This document shows positions 8,245 through 15,732 of a stretch of DNA of 64,000 nucleotides, piece by piece. The stretch is from the NCBI RefSeq assembly GCF_031882575.1, contig NZ_CP134772.1, positions 4,049,001 to 4,113,000 of the forward strand, given 5' to 3'. Numbering within the stretch: position 1 is the stretch's first letter; every line of letters begins with the position of its first letter. Made by a program: the position numbers and the translations under genes. This DNA is from Pseudomonas sp. VD-NE ins. GTDB lineage: Bacteria > Pseudomonadota > Gammaproteobacteria > Pseudomonadales > Pseudomonadaceae. The notes under the pieces are model-generated. The model made no database searches. It saw only the letters and a list, made by a program, of their open reading frames with translations, and was not told the origin of the DNA.

Positions 8245-8625
8245 ATGTTCAAGATAACGCCGAATCCGCCCGAAACAGGTGCGGAAGTTGATCAAAATCC
8301 AACGTCCCCCTATTCCACACCGGGCTCCAGAAAACTCCACGAAGCCGCCGAACGCGCCCTCGATCACTACCTGAAACCCACACCCCCAGCGCCACCGCGC
8401 AAACCCAGCACCATGTTCCTCGTCGACCCGAACACCGGCGCCGAAGACCTCATGGCCCACGCCTGCGAATCCATGGCCTCGGCCAGCATCATGCTCAGCG
8501 ACTTCGCCGCCCTGCTCGACTCGCCCTACCGCAACACCGTGCTCGGCATCCAGCAAGTGGTCATGCTCGGCGAACTCGCGGTCAACCGCGCCCTCGACAA
8601 AATCGAACCCGCCCTGAGGCAATAA
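8245..8625 (+). CDS. DUF6124-like Pseudomonas protein
   Basis: 126 residues. The N-terminal half is proline-rich and probably disordered (TPNPPETGAEV... PTPPAPPRKPSTMF); the C-terminal half is helical (LMAHACESMASASIMLSDFAALL ... VVMLGELAVNRALDKI). This layout, including KLHEAAERALDHYL and MFLVDPNTGAEDL, is what I know as DUF6124, a small family common in Pseudomonas with unknown function. The next gene starts two bases after the stop, so the two are very likely co-transcribed and perhaps translationally coupled. Confidence 0.8.
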   Translation: MFKITPNPPETGAEVDQNPTSPYSTPGSRKLHEAAERALDHYLKPTPPAPPRKPSTMFLVDPNTGAEDLMAHACESMASASIMLSDFAALLDSPYRNTVLGIQQVVMLGELAVNRALDKIEPALRQ

Positions 8626-8627
8626 AC

Positions 8628-8897
8628 ATGTCCAACAAAACCGATGCACAAGTCGTCGCAGCACTGGTGGCCATGGGCTTCAACGAACGGGACGGACGCT
8701 GGGCACAGAACGCCTGCCTGGTGCTGTTCGAAAGCGAACGCGAAACCATCGTCGCCTCCGCCGTCACCGTCCTTCCCCAACTCGATGAACTGGAAATCGA
8801 CGCCGTCCTGCCCGCACTGCGCCGCGTGACCCGCCGGTTCCCCTCACTGCAAAAAACCGTGGCCGACACACTGGCCGAGATGGCACATGCGGCCTGA
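8628..8897 (+). CDS. Small HEAT-like helical protein, paralogue of the gene at 9126
   Basis: 89 residues, soluble, all-helical in appearance. It aligns with the product of 9126-9461 over most of its length: V-AALV--G-NE-D--WAQ--CL, then IVA-A-T-L, AL, and PSLQ near the end. The pattern of paired helices suggests a HEAT-like solenoid. Follows the DUF6124-like gene by two bases, with GAGGC just upstream of ATG. No family name recognised; small HEAT-like proteins of this sort are sometimes immunity proteins, but no toxin gene is visible here. Confidence 0.75.
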   Translation: MSNKTDAQVVAALVAMGFNERDGRWAQNACLVLFESERETIVASAVTVLPQLDELEIDAVLPALRRVTRRFPSLQKTVADTLAEMAHAA

Positions 8898-8910
8898 TTG
8901 ACCGCGTGAT

Positions 8911-9015
8911 CGTTCTTCGCGAGCAGGCTCGCTCCCACAGTTGTTCGCGGTGACTCGCGACATTCGAGTACACCGCCGTCCCAATGTGGGAGCGAGCCTG
9001 CTCGCGAAAGCGTTC
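8911..9015. repeat. REP pair (REPIN-like), GCGAGC subtype
   Basis: Inverted units around 8919-8940 and 8987-9010, between the two HEAT-like paralogues. Confidence 0.9.
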
Positions 9016-9063
9016 TTTCAGCTGACGAATATCTGAAAGCCAAATACCAGGAAGGCTTAAACC

Positions 9064-9129
9064 ATGAAGGAACATCAACCCCGCTTCCAAAGCTTCTCTT
9101 GTGTCTGGGATGCACTGGAAGACACATGA
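9064..9129 (+). CDS. 21-residue ORF resembling the N-terminus of a small HTH (XRE) protein, overlapping the next gene
   Basis: ATG 9064 to TGA 9127-9129 encodes MKEHQPRFQSFSCVWDALED plus a final Thr. The segment RFxSFxxVWDALEDT resembles the first residues of small XRE-type antitoxin-like proteins of pseudomonads (FxSVWDAIEDTP...), after which the reading frame stops. Its TGA overlaps the ATG of the following gene (ATGA), and GGAAG at 9115-9119 would serve as that gene's ribosome binding site. Either a decayed antitoxin remnant or a translationally coupling leader peptide. Resemblance is by eye only. Confidence 0.4.
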   Translation: MKEHQPRFQSFSCVWDALEDT

Positions 9130-9461
9130 GCCTCATCTACCAAAACCCATCGATAAACCACGATGAGGCCATCCGCCTACTTTCCAGCGGCATAGATGCA
9201 AACGTTATCGCCGCACTCGTATCCATTGGCCTGAATGAAACCGATAGAAATTGGGCTCAGGACATCTGCCTGAAACACCTCACCAGCAAAACCGAAGCAA
9301 TTGTGGCCGCTGCGGCGACTGCACTCGGGCACATCGCTCGCCGACATGGCGAGCTGGATACTGAAACAGTTTTTGCGGCACTCGAATCAGCCAAGCAAAC
9401 GCACCCTTCCCTGCAAGGAATCATCGAAGACGCGCTTGACGATATAGACGTATTCACCTGA
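9126..9461 (+). CDS. Small HEAT-like helical protein, paralogue of the gene at 8628
   Basis: 111 residues from ATG 9126. Residues 24 onward match the product of the gene at 8628 (VIAALVSIGLNETDRNWAQ versus VVAALVAMGFNERDGRWAQ; PSLQ near the C-terminus), with an N-terminal extension and a longer middle. The codons are noticeably more AT-rich than those of the first copy (AAA, GAA, TTT common), so it may be a separately acquired copy rather than a recent duplicate. No family name recognised; soluble, acidic C-terminus (EDALDDIDVFT). Confidence 0.72.
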   Translation: MSLIYQNPSINHDEAIRLLSSGIDANVIAALVSIGLNETDRNWAQDICLKHLTSKTEAIVAAAATALGHIARRHGELDTETVFAALESAKQTHPSLQGIIEDALDDIDVFT

Positions 9462-9520
9462 TCCACCCTGACGGCATTTGGATGAAGTAACGGACTTCAT
9501 CCAAATCGACGCCCCCCACC

Positions 9521-9859
9521 TCAATCCTCCCGCGTCAGCACTTCCAACAACTCAATCTCAAACACCAGATTCGAATTCGGCGGAATCTTGCCCATCGTCC
9601 GTTCGCCATACCCCAGATGCGCCGGCACCAGCAATTTGCGTTTGCCCCCCACCTGCATCCCCATCAAGCCCTGATCCCAACCCTTGATCACCCGCCCGGT
9701 GCCAATCACGCACTGAAAAGGTTTGCCACGGCTGTAGGAAGAATCGAACTCGCTGCCGTCTTCCAGCCATCCGGTGTATTGGGTGGTGATCAGCGCGCCT
9801 TTGACGGCGGCTTTGCCTTCGCCGACCTGAAGATCGATTACCTGCAGTTCATCATTCAT
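9521..9859 (-). CDS. FKBP-type peptidyl-prolyl cis-trans isomerase
   Basis: 112 residues, a single cytoplasmic FKBP domain that speeds cis-trans isomerisation at proline bonds. Family landmarks: YTGWLEDGSEFDSSY near 30-44 (active-site Tyr and Asp), PFQCVIGTGRVIKGWDQGLMGM, and AHLGYGERTMGKIPPNSNLVFEIELL. This is the usual length for minimal FKBPs. ATG 9859 was preferred over the in-frame GTG 9868 because AGAG lies eight bases upstream of it. Confidence 0.92.
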   Translation of the reverse strand: MNDELQVIDLQVGEGKAAVKGALITTQYTGWLEDGSEFDSSYSRGKPFQCVIGTGRVIKGWDQGLMGMQVGGKRKLLVPAHLGYGERTMGKIPPNSNLVFEIELLEVLTRED

Positions 9860-10022
9860 AACATTCACTCTATTGTTCAGCCGGTCGCCGTTTTCCCAGA
9901 AATGCCGTGGATTGGCAACCTGCCAGCGCAGATCAACATGGTATCGGAACTGAGTATTGAAGCATTAACATAGCCAACCGCCACTACTCCACGGATCGAC
10001 CCGCCATGCTGGCAGCGCCCGA

Positions 10023-11102
10023 ATGACTCTGTTCTGGATCAGCCTTGCCGTGGGCGCGATCTTGCTCACCATCATCGCCCTCCTGCTGTGGCGCGAACGC
10101 AGTTTGCGCAGGCAGCTTGCGCAGTACCGCGATCTGCTGACACGGGCCGCCGAGGGCCGAAACCTTCAGCCGGACGGCGACGTCGAGCGTTTCAAACGCA
10201 GCCAGTACTTTGCGCGCATCGGCACATGGGACTGGGAAGTCGACACGGATCGGCTGTACTGGTCGGATGCGATTTACGGCATGTTCGGGTTCAAGATCGG
10301 CGAGATCACCCCGTCCTATGCGCTGTTCTGTTCCTGCGTCCATCCGGACGACCGCACCAGGGTGCGCGAAGGTGAACTGCGCTGTCTTGAAACCGGCGAA
10401 AACCACGATGAGGAATACCGCGTGGTCTGGCCCGACGGCACGATTCGCTGGCTGCGGGAAACCGGCAACGTGGTGCGCAACGACCATGACGCGGTGGTGA
10501 AAATGATGGGCGTGGTGCGCGACATCACCGAAGAAAAAGCCTCGGCCAGCTACCTGCAACACCTCGCTCACTTCGATCCGCTGACCGGCCTGCCCAATCG
10601 CCTGGTGCTGGAACAACGCTTGTCGGAAGCGCTGGTTCACGCGCGGCAGACCGAGACCCGCGTCGCACTGGTGTTCGTCGACCTCAACGGCTTCAAAACC
10701 ATCAACGACCGCTACGGCCATGCCGCCGGCGACCGGGTGCTGATCACCATGGCCACGCGGCTGAAACGCATCTTGCGAGCGACCGACACCGTCGCGCGCA
10801 TTGGCGGTGATGAGTTTGTCGTGATCCTGCAAGGCCTGGCGCCGAGCCTGAGTTTGCAGGACGAAGCCCGCAGCATCTGCCAGAAAATCTTCATCGAACT
10901 GTCGCCACCGATCAGCATCGGCAACGACCAGCGCCACATCGGCACCAGCCTTGGCGTGGCGGTGTTTCCGGATCATGCTACGGCTATGGATCGCTTGCTG
11001 CACATTGCCGATCTGGCGATGTATGAGGCCAAGCGCAGTGGCAACAATCAGTATCGGCTGGGTCACGCCTCAACCACACAATTGCAATGTCTTCGCACCT
11101 AA
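10023..11102 (+). CDS. Membrane-anchored PAS-GGDEF diguanylate cyclase
   Basis: 359 residues. One N-terminal membrane helix (FWISLAVGAILLTIIALLLW), a short coiled linker, a PAS domain of the PAS_3 type (about 65-170: IGTWDWEVDTDRLYW ... YRVVWPDGTIRWLRE ... VVRDITE), then a GGDEF domain (about 185-345). The active site GGDEF is intact (RIGGDEFVVIL) and the inhibitory I-site RATD lies exactly five residues upstream, so the enzyme should make cyclic-di-GMP from GTP and be product-inhibited. The PAS domain presumably senses a redox or small-molecule signal. No EAL domain. Confidence 0.92.
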   Translation: MTLFWISLAVGAILLTIIALLLWRERSLRRQLAQYRDLLTRAAEGRNLQPDGDVERFKRSQYFARIGTWDWEVDTDRLYWSDAIYGMFGFKIGEITPSYALFCSCVHPDDRTRVREGELRCLETGENHDEEYRVVWPDGTIRWLRETGNVVRNDHDAVVKMMGVVRDITEEKASASYLQHLAHFDPLTGLPNRLVLEQRLSEALVHARQTETRVALVFVDLNGFKTINDRYGHAAGDRVLITMATRLKRILRATDTVARIGGDEFVVILQGLAPSLSLQDEARSICQKIFIELSPPISIGNDQRHIGTSLGVAVFPDHATAMDRLLHIADLAMYEAKRSGNNQYRLGHASTTQLQCLRT

Positions 11103-11175
11103 CCCCCATGAATGAAAAATATTTCCATACTGAAATTACACGCACCGCTCTTCCACCTAATTAATACCACTTTAA

Positions 11176-11940
11176 TCAATTCAGACTTAACAATGCGATC
11201 TCATTTGAAATCCGATACTCCTCAGGAAATTTTGTCTGCACCAAGTCCTCAACACTCTTCAACGCCTGATCTATATCATTGTCATCGATAGACAAACCAC
11301 TAAGAATGGTTCTGGTTTTAACACCTATCACTCCATCAATGTCACCTATAACATAGCCACAACGAATGAGTGCTGCCTGAAGCTGAGCCTCACGTTGATG
11401 TTCACCAAACTTATCGACCTTACCTCCGCTCGCCAGAATTGCCGAAGCAGCTCCCGCCGTATAAGGTTTTTCAAAATTACTACCATTGCCAGCCTTATAA
11501 TAATCTATGACAACTTGATGACTGCCTCTGCATTCAAAATGCCATGACTCACTAATTTTGGTCTTTGGCTCGTCAATAATAGGGTTCAATCCATAAGCTG
11601 CTGCAACCTCCCAAAATTTCTGCAGAGAAACTTTCAAGTCAGATAAAGAGATATCCATGGCCCGCCCGGACTCATGAAAGCTACCGCCTGGAGCGGGGCT
11701 AAATGCGCTTTTATTCTTCTTGACATAGTCAAGATGGGCCTGCATTTGCATATCATAACTTCGATACAAATCTGACAAAACCAATCTGCCACCCAGTTTT
11801 TCTAGTTCATGCCCCACTCGGGTAATCGCCAACGCCATATCTGGACTTGCCGACGCAAGGCGCCGCGGCAAAGAAACAGCAATACCGTGTTTATTCTCGT
11901 AAATCGACGGAACATCGATTAACACCAACGGAGTTTTCAT
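11176..11940 (-). CDS. M15-family (VanY-like) peptidase with C-terminal peptidoglycan-binding domain
   Basis: 254 residues. The zinc site of D,D-carboxypeptidases/endopeptidases is present: His89 and Asp96 in SFHESGRAMD and WHFE at 133-136 with His134, preceded by SDLYRSYDMQ (the SxYR element). The C-terminal part (about 185-225: REAQLQAALIRCGYVIG-DIDGVIGVKTRTIL) looks like a PG_binding_1 domain. No signal peptide is visible, unlike the two genes upstream, so the product is either cytoplasmic until lysis, or exported in another way (as an effector or endolysin would be). Last gene of the AT-rich three-gene island, 23 bases after the lipoprotein gene. Confidence 0.8.
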   Translation of the reverse strand: MKTPLVLIDVPSIYENKHGIAVSLPRRLASASPDMALAITRVGHELEKLGGRLVLSDLYRSYDMQMQAHLDYVKKNKSAFSPAPGGSFHESGRAMDISLSDLKVSLQKFWEVAAAYGLNPIIDEPKTKISESWHFECRGSHQVVIDYYKAGNGSNFEKPYTAGAASAILASGGKVDKFGEHQREAQLQAALIRCGYVIGDIDGVIGVKTRTILSGLSIDDNDIDQALKSVEDLVQTKFPEEYRISNEIALLSLN

Positions 11941-11963
11941 GACTTAAGCCCCTGTAATTATCA

Positions 11964-12800
11964 TTATTTATCAGAAATTGACCTCCATTCAACTTTTGCA
12001 TTTTTCTCCACATCAATAGTCGGTGAAAACCAGGAGCCCGAAGACGCAAACCCTGTACTGCTGTATTTCGAAAGTTCCCCTGCAACATAAAAATCATCTA
12101 CAGACGTCAACGTCAGCTCTTCACTTTTCTCCCACTTAACATTTAACGCTGCTCCAAGATCACCATTAATAGGTTTTAATACGCCATCTTTCAATTTAGC
12201 ATTCAGGGCGGCTGCGGTTGCAGTATCGAATGAGAGTTTCGCTTTAAACCCTCTGACCAGTAACGCTCGATACATAACCAAGCGGCCGTCTTTATTTATA
12301 TCAAGTTTAATCGGAGAGGTATCTGGAAGAGCCATAATTTTCTGCTCAAATGGTCCTTCCAAAATAGTATCCCATCTCATCATTGATATTTTTACATCAA
12401 CATTTTTTGCTTTGCCAAGTTCACTCTTCACATCTACCGAAAACGGTGTCAAATCCGTAGTAAACGCTGCCGAGGCACTACCACTAAATTTTGTAACCGT
12501 TTTACCCTCGCAATCAAACTCCCGACCCGCCTTAATCCATGATGTGCTATCAGGAATCGATGTCGAGTCCCAGCGAACACGATATCCACCACCGTCCTGA
12601 CTATCCATCTTTCGCCAAACAGAACCTGGCCCTAATGCATTCGACGGCCCAAAGAACAGTGCTTTATCGGAATTAAGCTCGCTAAACGCACAATTCTTCG
12701 CAACATCTGTCCATGCTTCTTCCATATCATGACGACAACCAGTAATAAAAAAAACAATCGTCAAAGAAATGATTCCACGAAGAACAAACACGTTTCTCAT
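11964..12800 (-). CDS. Lipoprotein of unknown function
   Basis: 278 residues from ATG 12800, preceded by GGAGG eight bases upstream; the in-frame ATG 12815 was rejected because it overlaps that site. The N-terminus is a lipoprotein signal: hydrophobic IISLTIVFFITGC with lipobox Cys. Mature part without recognised domain, mixed alpha/beta, with one region suggestive of a beta sandwich (VDVKISMMRWDTILEGPF). Middle gene of the AT-rich island; starts 15 bases after the protease stop codon, so probably translated from the same mRNA as the protease and the M15 peptidase. Confidence 0.78.
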   Translation of the reverse strand: MRNVFVLRGIISLTIVFFITGCRHDMEEAWTDVAKNCAFSELNSDKALFFGPSNALGPGSVWRKMDSQDGGGYRVRWDSTSIPDSTSWIKAGREFDCEGKTVTKFSGSASAAFTTDLTPFSVDVKSELGKAKNVDVKISMMRWDTILEGPFEQKIMALPDTSPIKLDINKDGRLVMYRALLVRGFKAKLSFDTATAAALNAKLKDGVLKPINGDLGAALNVKWEKSEELTLTSVDDFYVAGELSKYSSTGFASSGSWFSPTIDVEKNAKVEWRSISDK

Positions 12801-12815
12801 AGCAGCCACCTCCAT

Positions 12816-14750
12816 TCATTTGAATAGTTTTTTTATATCAAGATTAAATCTCTCGCCTGACTCCATTCCGCCTACACGCGCTTGACGAAAGATATCCCTT
12901 AACTGGATACCTCTATCCGGGCCAGGCGGATCAAGTGTATTTAAATCGGTGTATGCCAATTTGGCGGCTAACAGCCAAGCGATTCTAGGAGCAGAAAAAC
13001 TGGTTCCACAAACGTCTTTACTCACAGTTCCGTCCATCGAAAACGCCAATGGATCCGTTCTTTTTGACCCGACGATGCTTGATCTACACTGCAAATAGCC
13101 ATCCCGGGTAGTATTCATCACCGCTATGACATCCTGCCCCTCCACGGATCGCGTTGCGAAGAGTTGTTCTTTAGCGGCAGCATTCTCAGCGCATTTACAT
13201 TCATCTTGTCCAGCAAGATAAGGCCGACACTTAGTGCAATCGTTCAAGGAACCGTTTCCCGCCGCTGACACCAGCACCCCTTGATTGAAGCTAAATGACG
13301 CGAACTTGCTCTGCAGCCTAGGAGTTGTCCAGGAAAAATTGACAACATACGGCACACCTGTAGCTTGAGAATATAAATCAACAAACAATAGAACAGACTC
13401 AATAACCGCCTTATCTGTTCTTAACTCGGGAATTCCAAAATCACTTTTCAGTCGACCGACAATATCCTTTGAAATTCTCTGTGCATTGCTAATATTTTCC
13501 TTCGGTACAGCATCCCCCCTACGGGTGAGCATTCCATCATCAAGTATCCGAAGAGCAATCAAGTCTTCCAAAACAGTTCGCGAGTTTTTTTGAGCGACTG
13601 ACAATGGGAGATAAACGACCTTTACCTTTTTGCCACTTGGCGATCCAGACTCCAAATCTACCAGCGCCTGTAACGACTGTTGAATATATAGCGAATGGAA
13701 CACGCTCTTGGGATAATCTGTTTCGAGTTGAGAAGAAAGCAACTCCTTCGTTTTTCCAATCGGATAACGAAATTTTTCATGAATTCTTTCAAAAGCGTCC
13801 GCAAAAAAAGCAATCGATTCGCGATAAGCCTCATTACTTGGCCATCCATCGTCCAGAATGATGAGAACTGACTGCTGAAATGCGGGAGTAGAAAACTTAT
13901 CTATTATGATTGCTTTTTCAGCAACTGAAACAAAATCAACAGGCACATTATCGCCAGGAGATGTGGAACCGGTATTGACAGTCAATATTTCCGATTGAGT
14001 TTCGTCTTTCTCCGACGGCAGTATTTTTCTGAGCCTTTGTTCATTAAATGACCGAGGCAACCAGACATACTGGAATACCAGTGGTGAGCCCTCACGCTCT
14101 CGCGATAAAACTATGGGGCGACTCTTGATTGCCATCGATTCAAAATTATACTCATTATTATAAATAACTTCCTGCAACCTTGGATAAACGCTAATCCTAG
14201 GGATCAGATTATTAGCATTATTCGGATTTGGTCTCTCCAAAGCAATTTTTGGAACAGCAGGAATCTTGATGGTACTGCCTGCCAATATCAACTTATCCTG
14301 AGCATCCAAACCATTTAATTGCACAATCTTTTTTTCAATTTCAGCATAAGCCTTTGACGCATTTTTCTGGCCAAATCCATACTCCCGAAAAACGACATTC
14401 GAAACACCATCATTTTTTTCAACTTTTACTTCACGAGCGAATCCCGCCTCAAGTGTTTCGCCAAGTGACAAGGATGGTCGCAACCTCACCCCTGACTGAT
14501 ACGGCTCCTTAATACCCTCCACCTCTTTAGGAGTACTTTTTGGTGTTTCAAAGTCATAGTAGCGCGTGTCGATAATCCGGCGGACCAAAACAAAGTCATC
14601 AGGCGAAACCTCATTAGCTTGCAAGTTCACGTCGGCACCAGCCGAGCAAAAACCTAACCCAATGAGAAAAACAGGAATCCCAAAAGAATATCGCGCCAAG
14701 ACTAATAGCAGAGAATGTTGTTGATAGGTCTCCACATCGGCGCGCTCCAT
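12816..14750 (-). CDS. Exported subtilisin-like (S8) serine protease with LysM-like N-terminal domain
   Basis: 644 residues. After a signal sequence (about 18-40) comes a LysM-like segment near 110-170 (VEKNDGVSNVVFREYG ... IVQLNGLDAQDKLILAG-STIKIP). The protease region has a plausible triad: Asp300 in ILDDGWPS, His352 in VFHSLYI, and Ser584 in CGTSFSAP, with the oxyanion Asn in VSAAGNGS. The 52-residue gap between Asp and His and the long stretch to the Ser exceed those of classical subtilases. Six Cys cluster in NDCTKCRPYLAGQDECKC and nearby, perhaps disulfides or a metal knot. First gene of an AT-rich operon with a lipoprotein and an M15 peptidase, pointing to cell-wall work. The triad assignment is by motif only. 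Confidence 0.8.
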   Translation of the reverse strand: MERADVETYQQHSLLLVLARYSFGIPVFLIGLGFCSAGADVNLQANEVSPDDFVLVRRIIDTRYYDFETPKSTPKEVEGIKEPYQSGVRLRPSLSLGETLEAGFAREVKVEKNDGVSNVVFREYGFGQKNASKAYAEIEKKIVQLNGLDAQDKLILAGSTIKIPAVPKIALERPNPNNANNLIPRISVYPRLQEVIYNNEYNFESMAIKSRPIVLSREREGSPLVFQYVWLPRSFNEQRLRKILPSEKDETQSEILTVNTGSTSPGDNVPVDFVSVAEKAIIIDKFSTPAFQQSVLIILDDGWPSNEAYRESIAFFADAFERIHEKFRYPIGKTKELLSSQLETDYPKSVFHSLYIQQSLQALVDLESGSPSGKKVKVVYLPLSVAQKNSRTVLEDLIALRILDDGMLTRRGDAVPKENISNAQRISKDIVGRLKSDFGIPELRTDKAVIESVLLFVDLYSQATGVPYVVNFSWTTPRLQSKFASFSFNQGVLVSAAGNGSLNDCTKCRPYLAGQDECKCAENAAAKEQLFATRSVEGQDVIAVMNTTRDGYLQCRSSIVGSKRTDPLAFSMDGTVSKDVCGTSFSAPRIAWLLAAKLAYTDLNTLDPPGPDRGIQLRDIFRQARVGGMESGERFNLDIKKLFK

Positions 14751-14814
14751 CGTGTTATAGGTCCTACTGAACCTTCACGCTAGCTGGGAGAATAAAAAAA
14801 TCAAGCGGGGCGCG

Positions 14815-14846
14815 AAAAAAATCGAGACAGTTTTGTAAACTGTCTC
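14815..14846 (-). terminator. Probable rho-independent terminator of the RcnB-like gene
   Basis: Perfect 10-bp inverted repeat GAGACAGTTT (14824-14833) / AAACTGTCTC (14837-14846), followed on the minus strand by a run of seven T. It lies about 110 bases after the RcnB-like stop and about 75 bases before the protease start, so it could also act as an operator for the island. Confidence 0.6.
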
Positions 14847-14955
14847 TTCAACATTACAGTCACGGAATTTTAGCTATTGTCTTAGTATGTAATTAGCTAT
14901 AAACACAATTCCAAAGTTACTCAAGTTTCGTTGACTGGCGTTTCCTCATACACAG

Positions 14956-15264
14956 CTAGCGTTCGACAGGCTGAATCGCCACGATCGTCCCGTTTGTGAT
15001 CTTCACCAGCACATACTTGTCATTGATCTGCACCCATTGCGACTGGTCTTCCGGCTGCTTCAAACCTTTCTGTTTCCAGTTGCCCAAAGCTTTTTCGCTA
15101 CGCTGATAAACGTCCGGTGCGCGGTCGCCTACGGTCAGTTCACGGTCACCGGTGGGGGAATGTTCGACGGTGTTGTTTGAGGTTTGCGCCGCTTGAACAA
15201 GTGGGCTGATCCCGGCAATGCCGGCGACAAGGGCCAGGCTGGCGATTAGGGTTTTGCTGTTCAT
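14956..15264 (-). CDS. RcnB-family periplasmic protein
   Basis: 102 residues with a clean signal peptide (MNSKTLIASLALVAGIAGISPLVQA). The mature part matches the RcnB pattern: GDRAPDVYQRSEKALGNWKQKGLKQPEDQSQWVQINDKYVLV-KITNGTIV, i.e. the W-x-x-x-x-x-Y-x-L-I/V repeat. In E. coli RcnB helps retain Ni/Co in the periplasm; in Pseudomonas the family is widespread and its role is less clear. The start ATG has GGAGG upstream. No rcnA-type exporter is nearby. Confidence 0.8.
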   Translation of the reverse strand: MNSKTLIASLALVAGIAGISPLVQAAQTSNNTVEHSPTGDRELTVGDRAPDVYQRSEKALGNWKQKGLKQPEDQSQWVQINDKYVLVKITNGTIVAIQPVER

Positions 15265-15732
15265 CGGTGAACCTCCTGAATTGGGTAGTACCTCAACTCC
15301 GACTGCGTGGGGCGGGAATCATTCCTTTTTTGCCGGGGGTGGCCGCTTGAGGTCATTGGAATTCGGGGGTCCTGGAGACAAAAGCAAAATCAAGAGCCCC
15401 TCACCCTAGCCCTCTCCCGGAGGGAGAGGGGACTGACCGAGGTGTTTGGCAGAAGTGCGCCGACGTGCGATACCGAGTCGAATGCAAGTTTCAAAACCAA
15501 CCGAAATCGGCTCCCTCTCCCTCGGGAGAGGGCTGGGGTGAGGGCGAAACCATAAGCAGCCGTTACCGCAGCAATGGATTTGTACCAAAAAAACCATTGA
15601 TCCACTTTGCACATCAATCCATGCCAACAATGCAATTAACATCTCGTTACACCTGCGCCACCATCCGCCTCAATAAAAACCGTGCGCCGCCCTCCCGTCG
15701 CGCACGTCATAAAAGCGGTGGAGTACTTTTCT
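15265..15732. other. Intergenic region rich in dispersed repeats
   Basis: No gene seen in 468 bases. It holds a pair of inverted CCCTCTCCC-type repeats (15398-15545) and a 45-base segment (15541-15586) that recurs at 54128-54172, followed by the promoter region of the MFS transporter. Confidence 0.6.
15398..15545. repeat. Inverted pair of CCCTCACCC...CTCTCCCGGAGGGAGAGGG repeats
   Basis: Left unit at 15399-15435 (CCCTCACCCTAGCCCTCTCC then GGAGGGAGAGGG) and an inverted unit at 15511-15545 (CCCTCTCCCTCGGGAGAGGG then GGTGAGGG). Each is itself palindromic. This element is widely scattered between genes of fluorescent pseudomonads. Confidence 0.8.
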
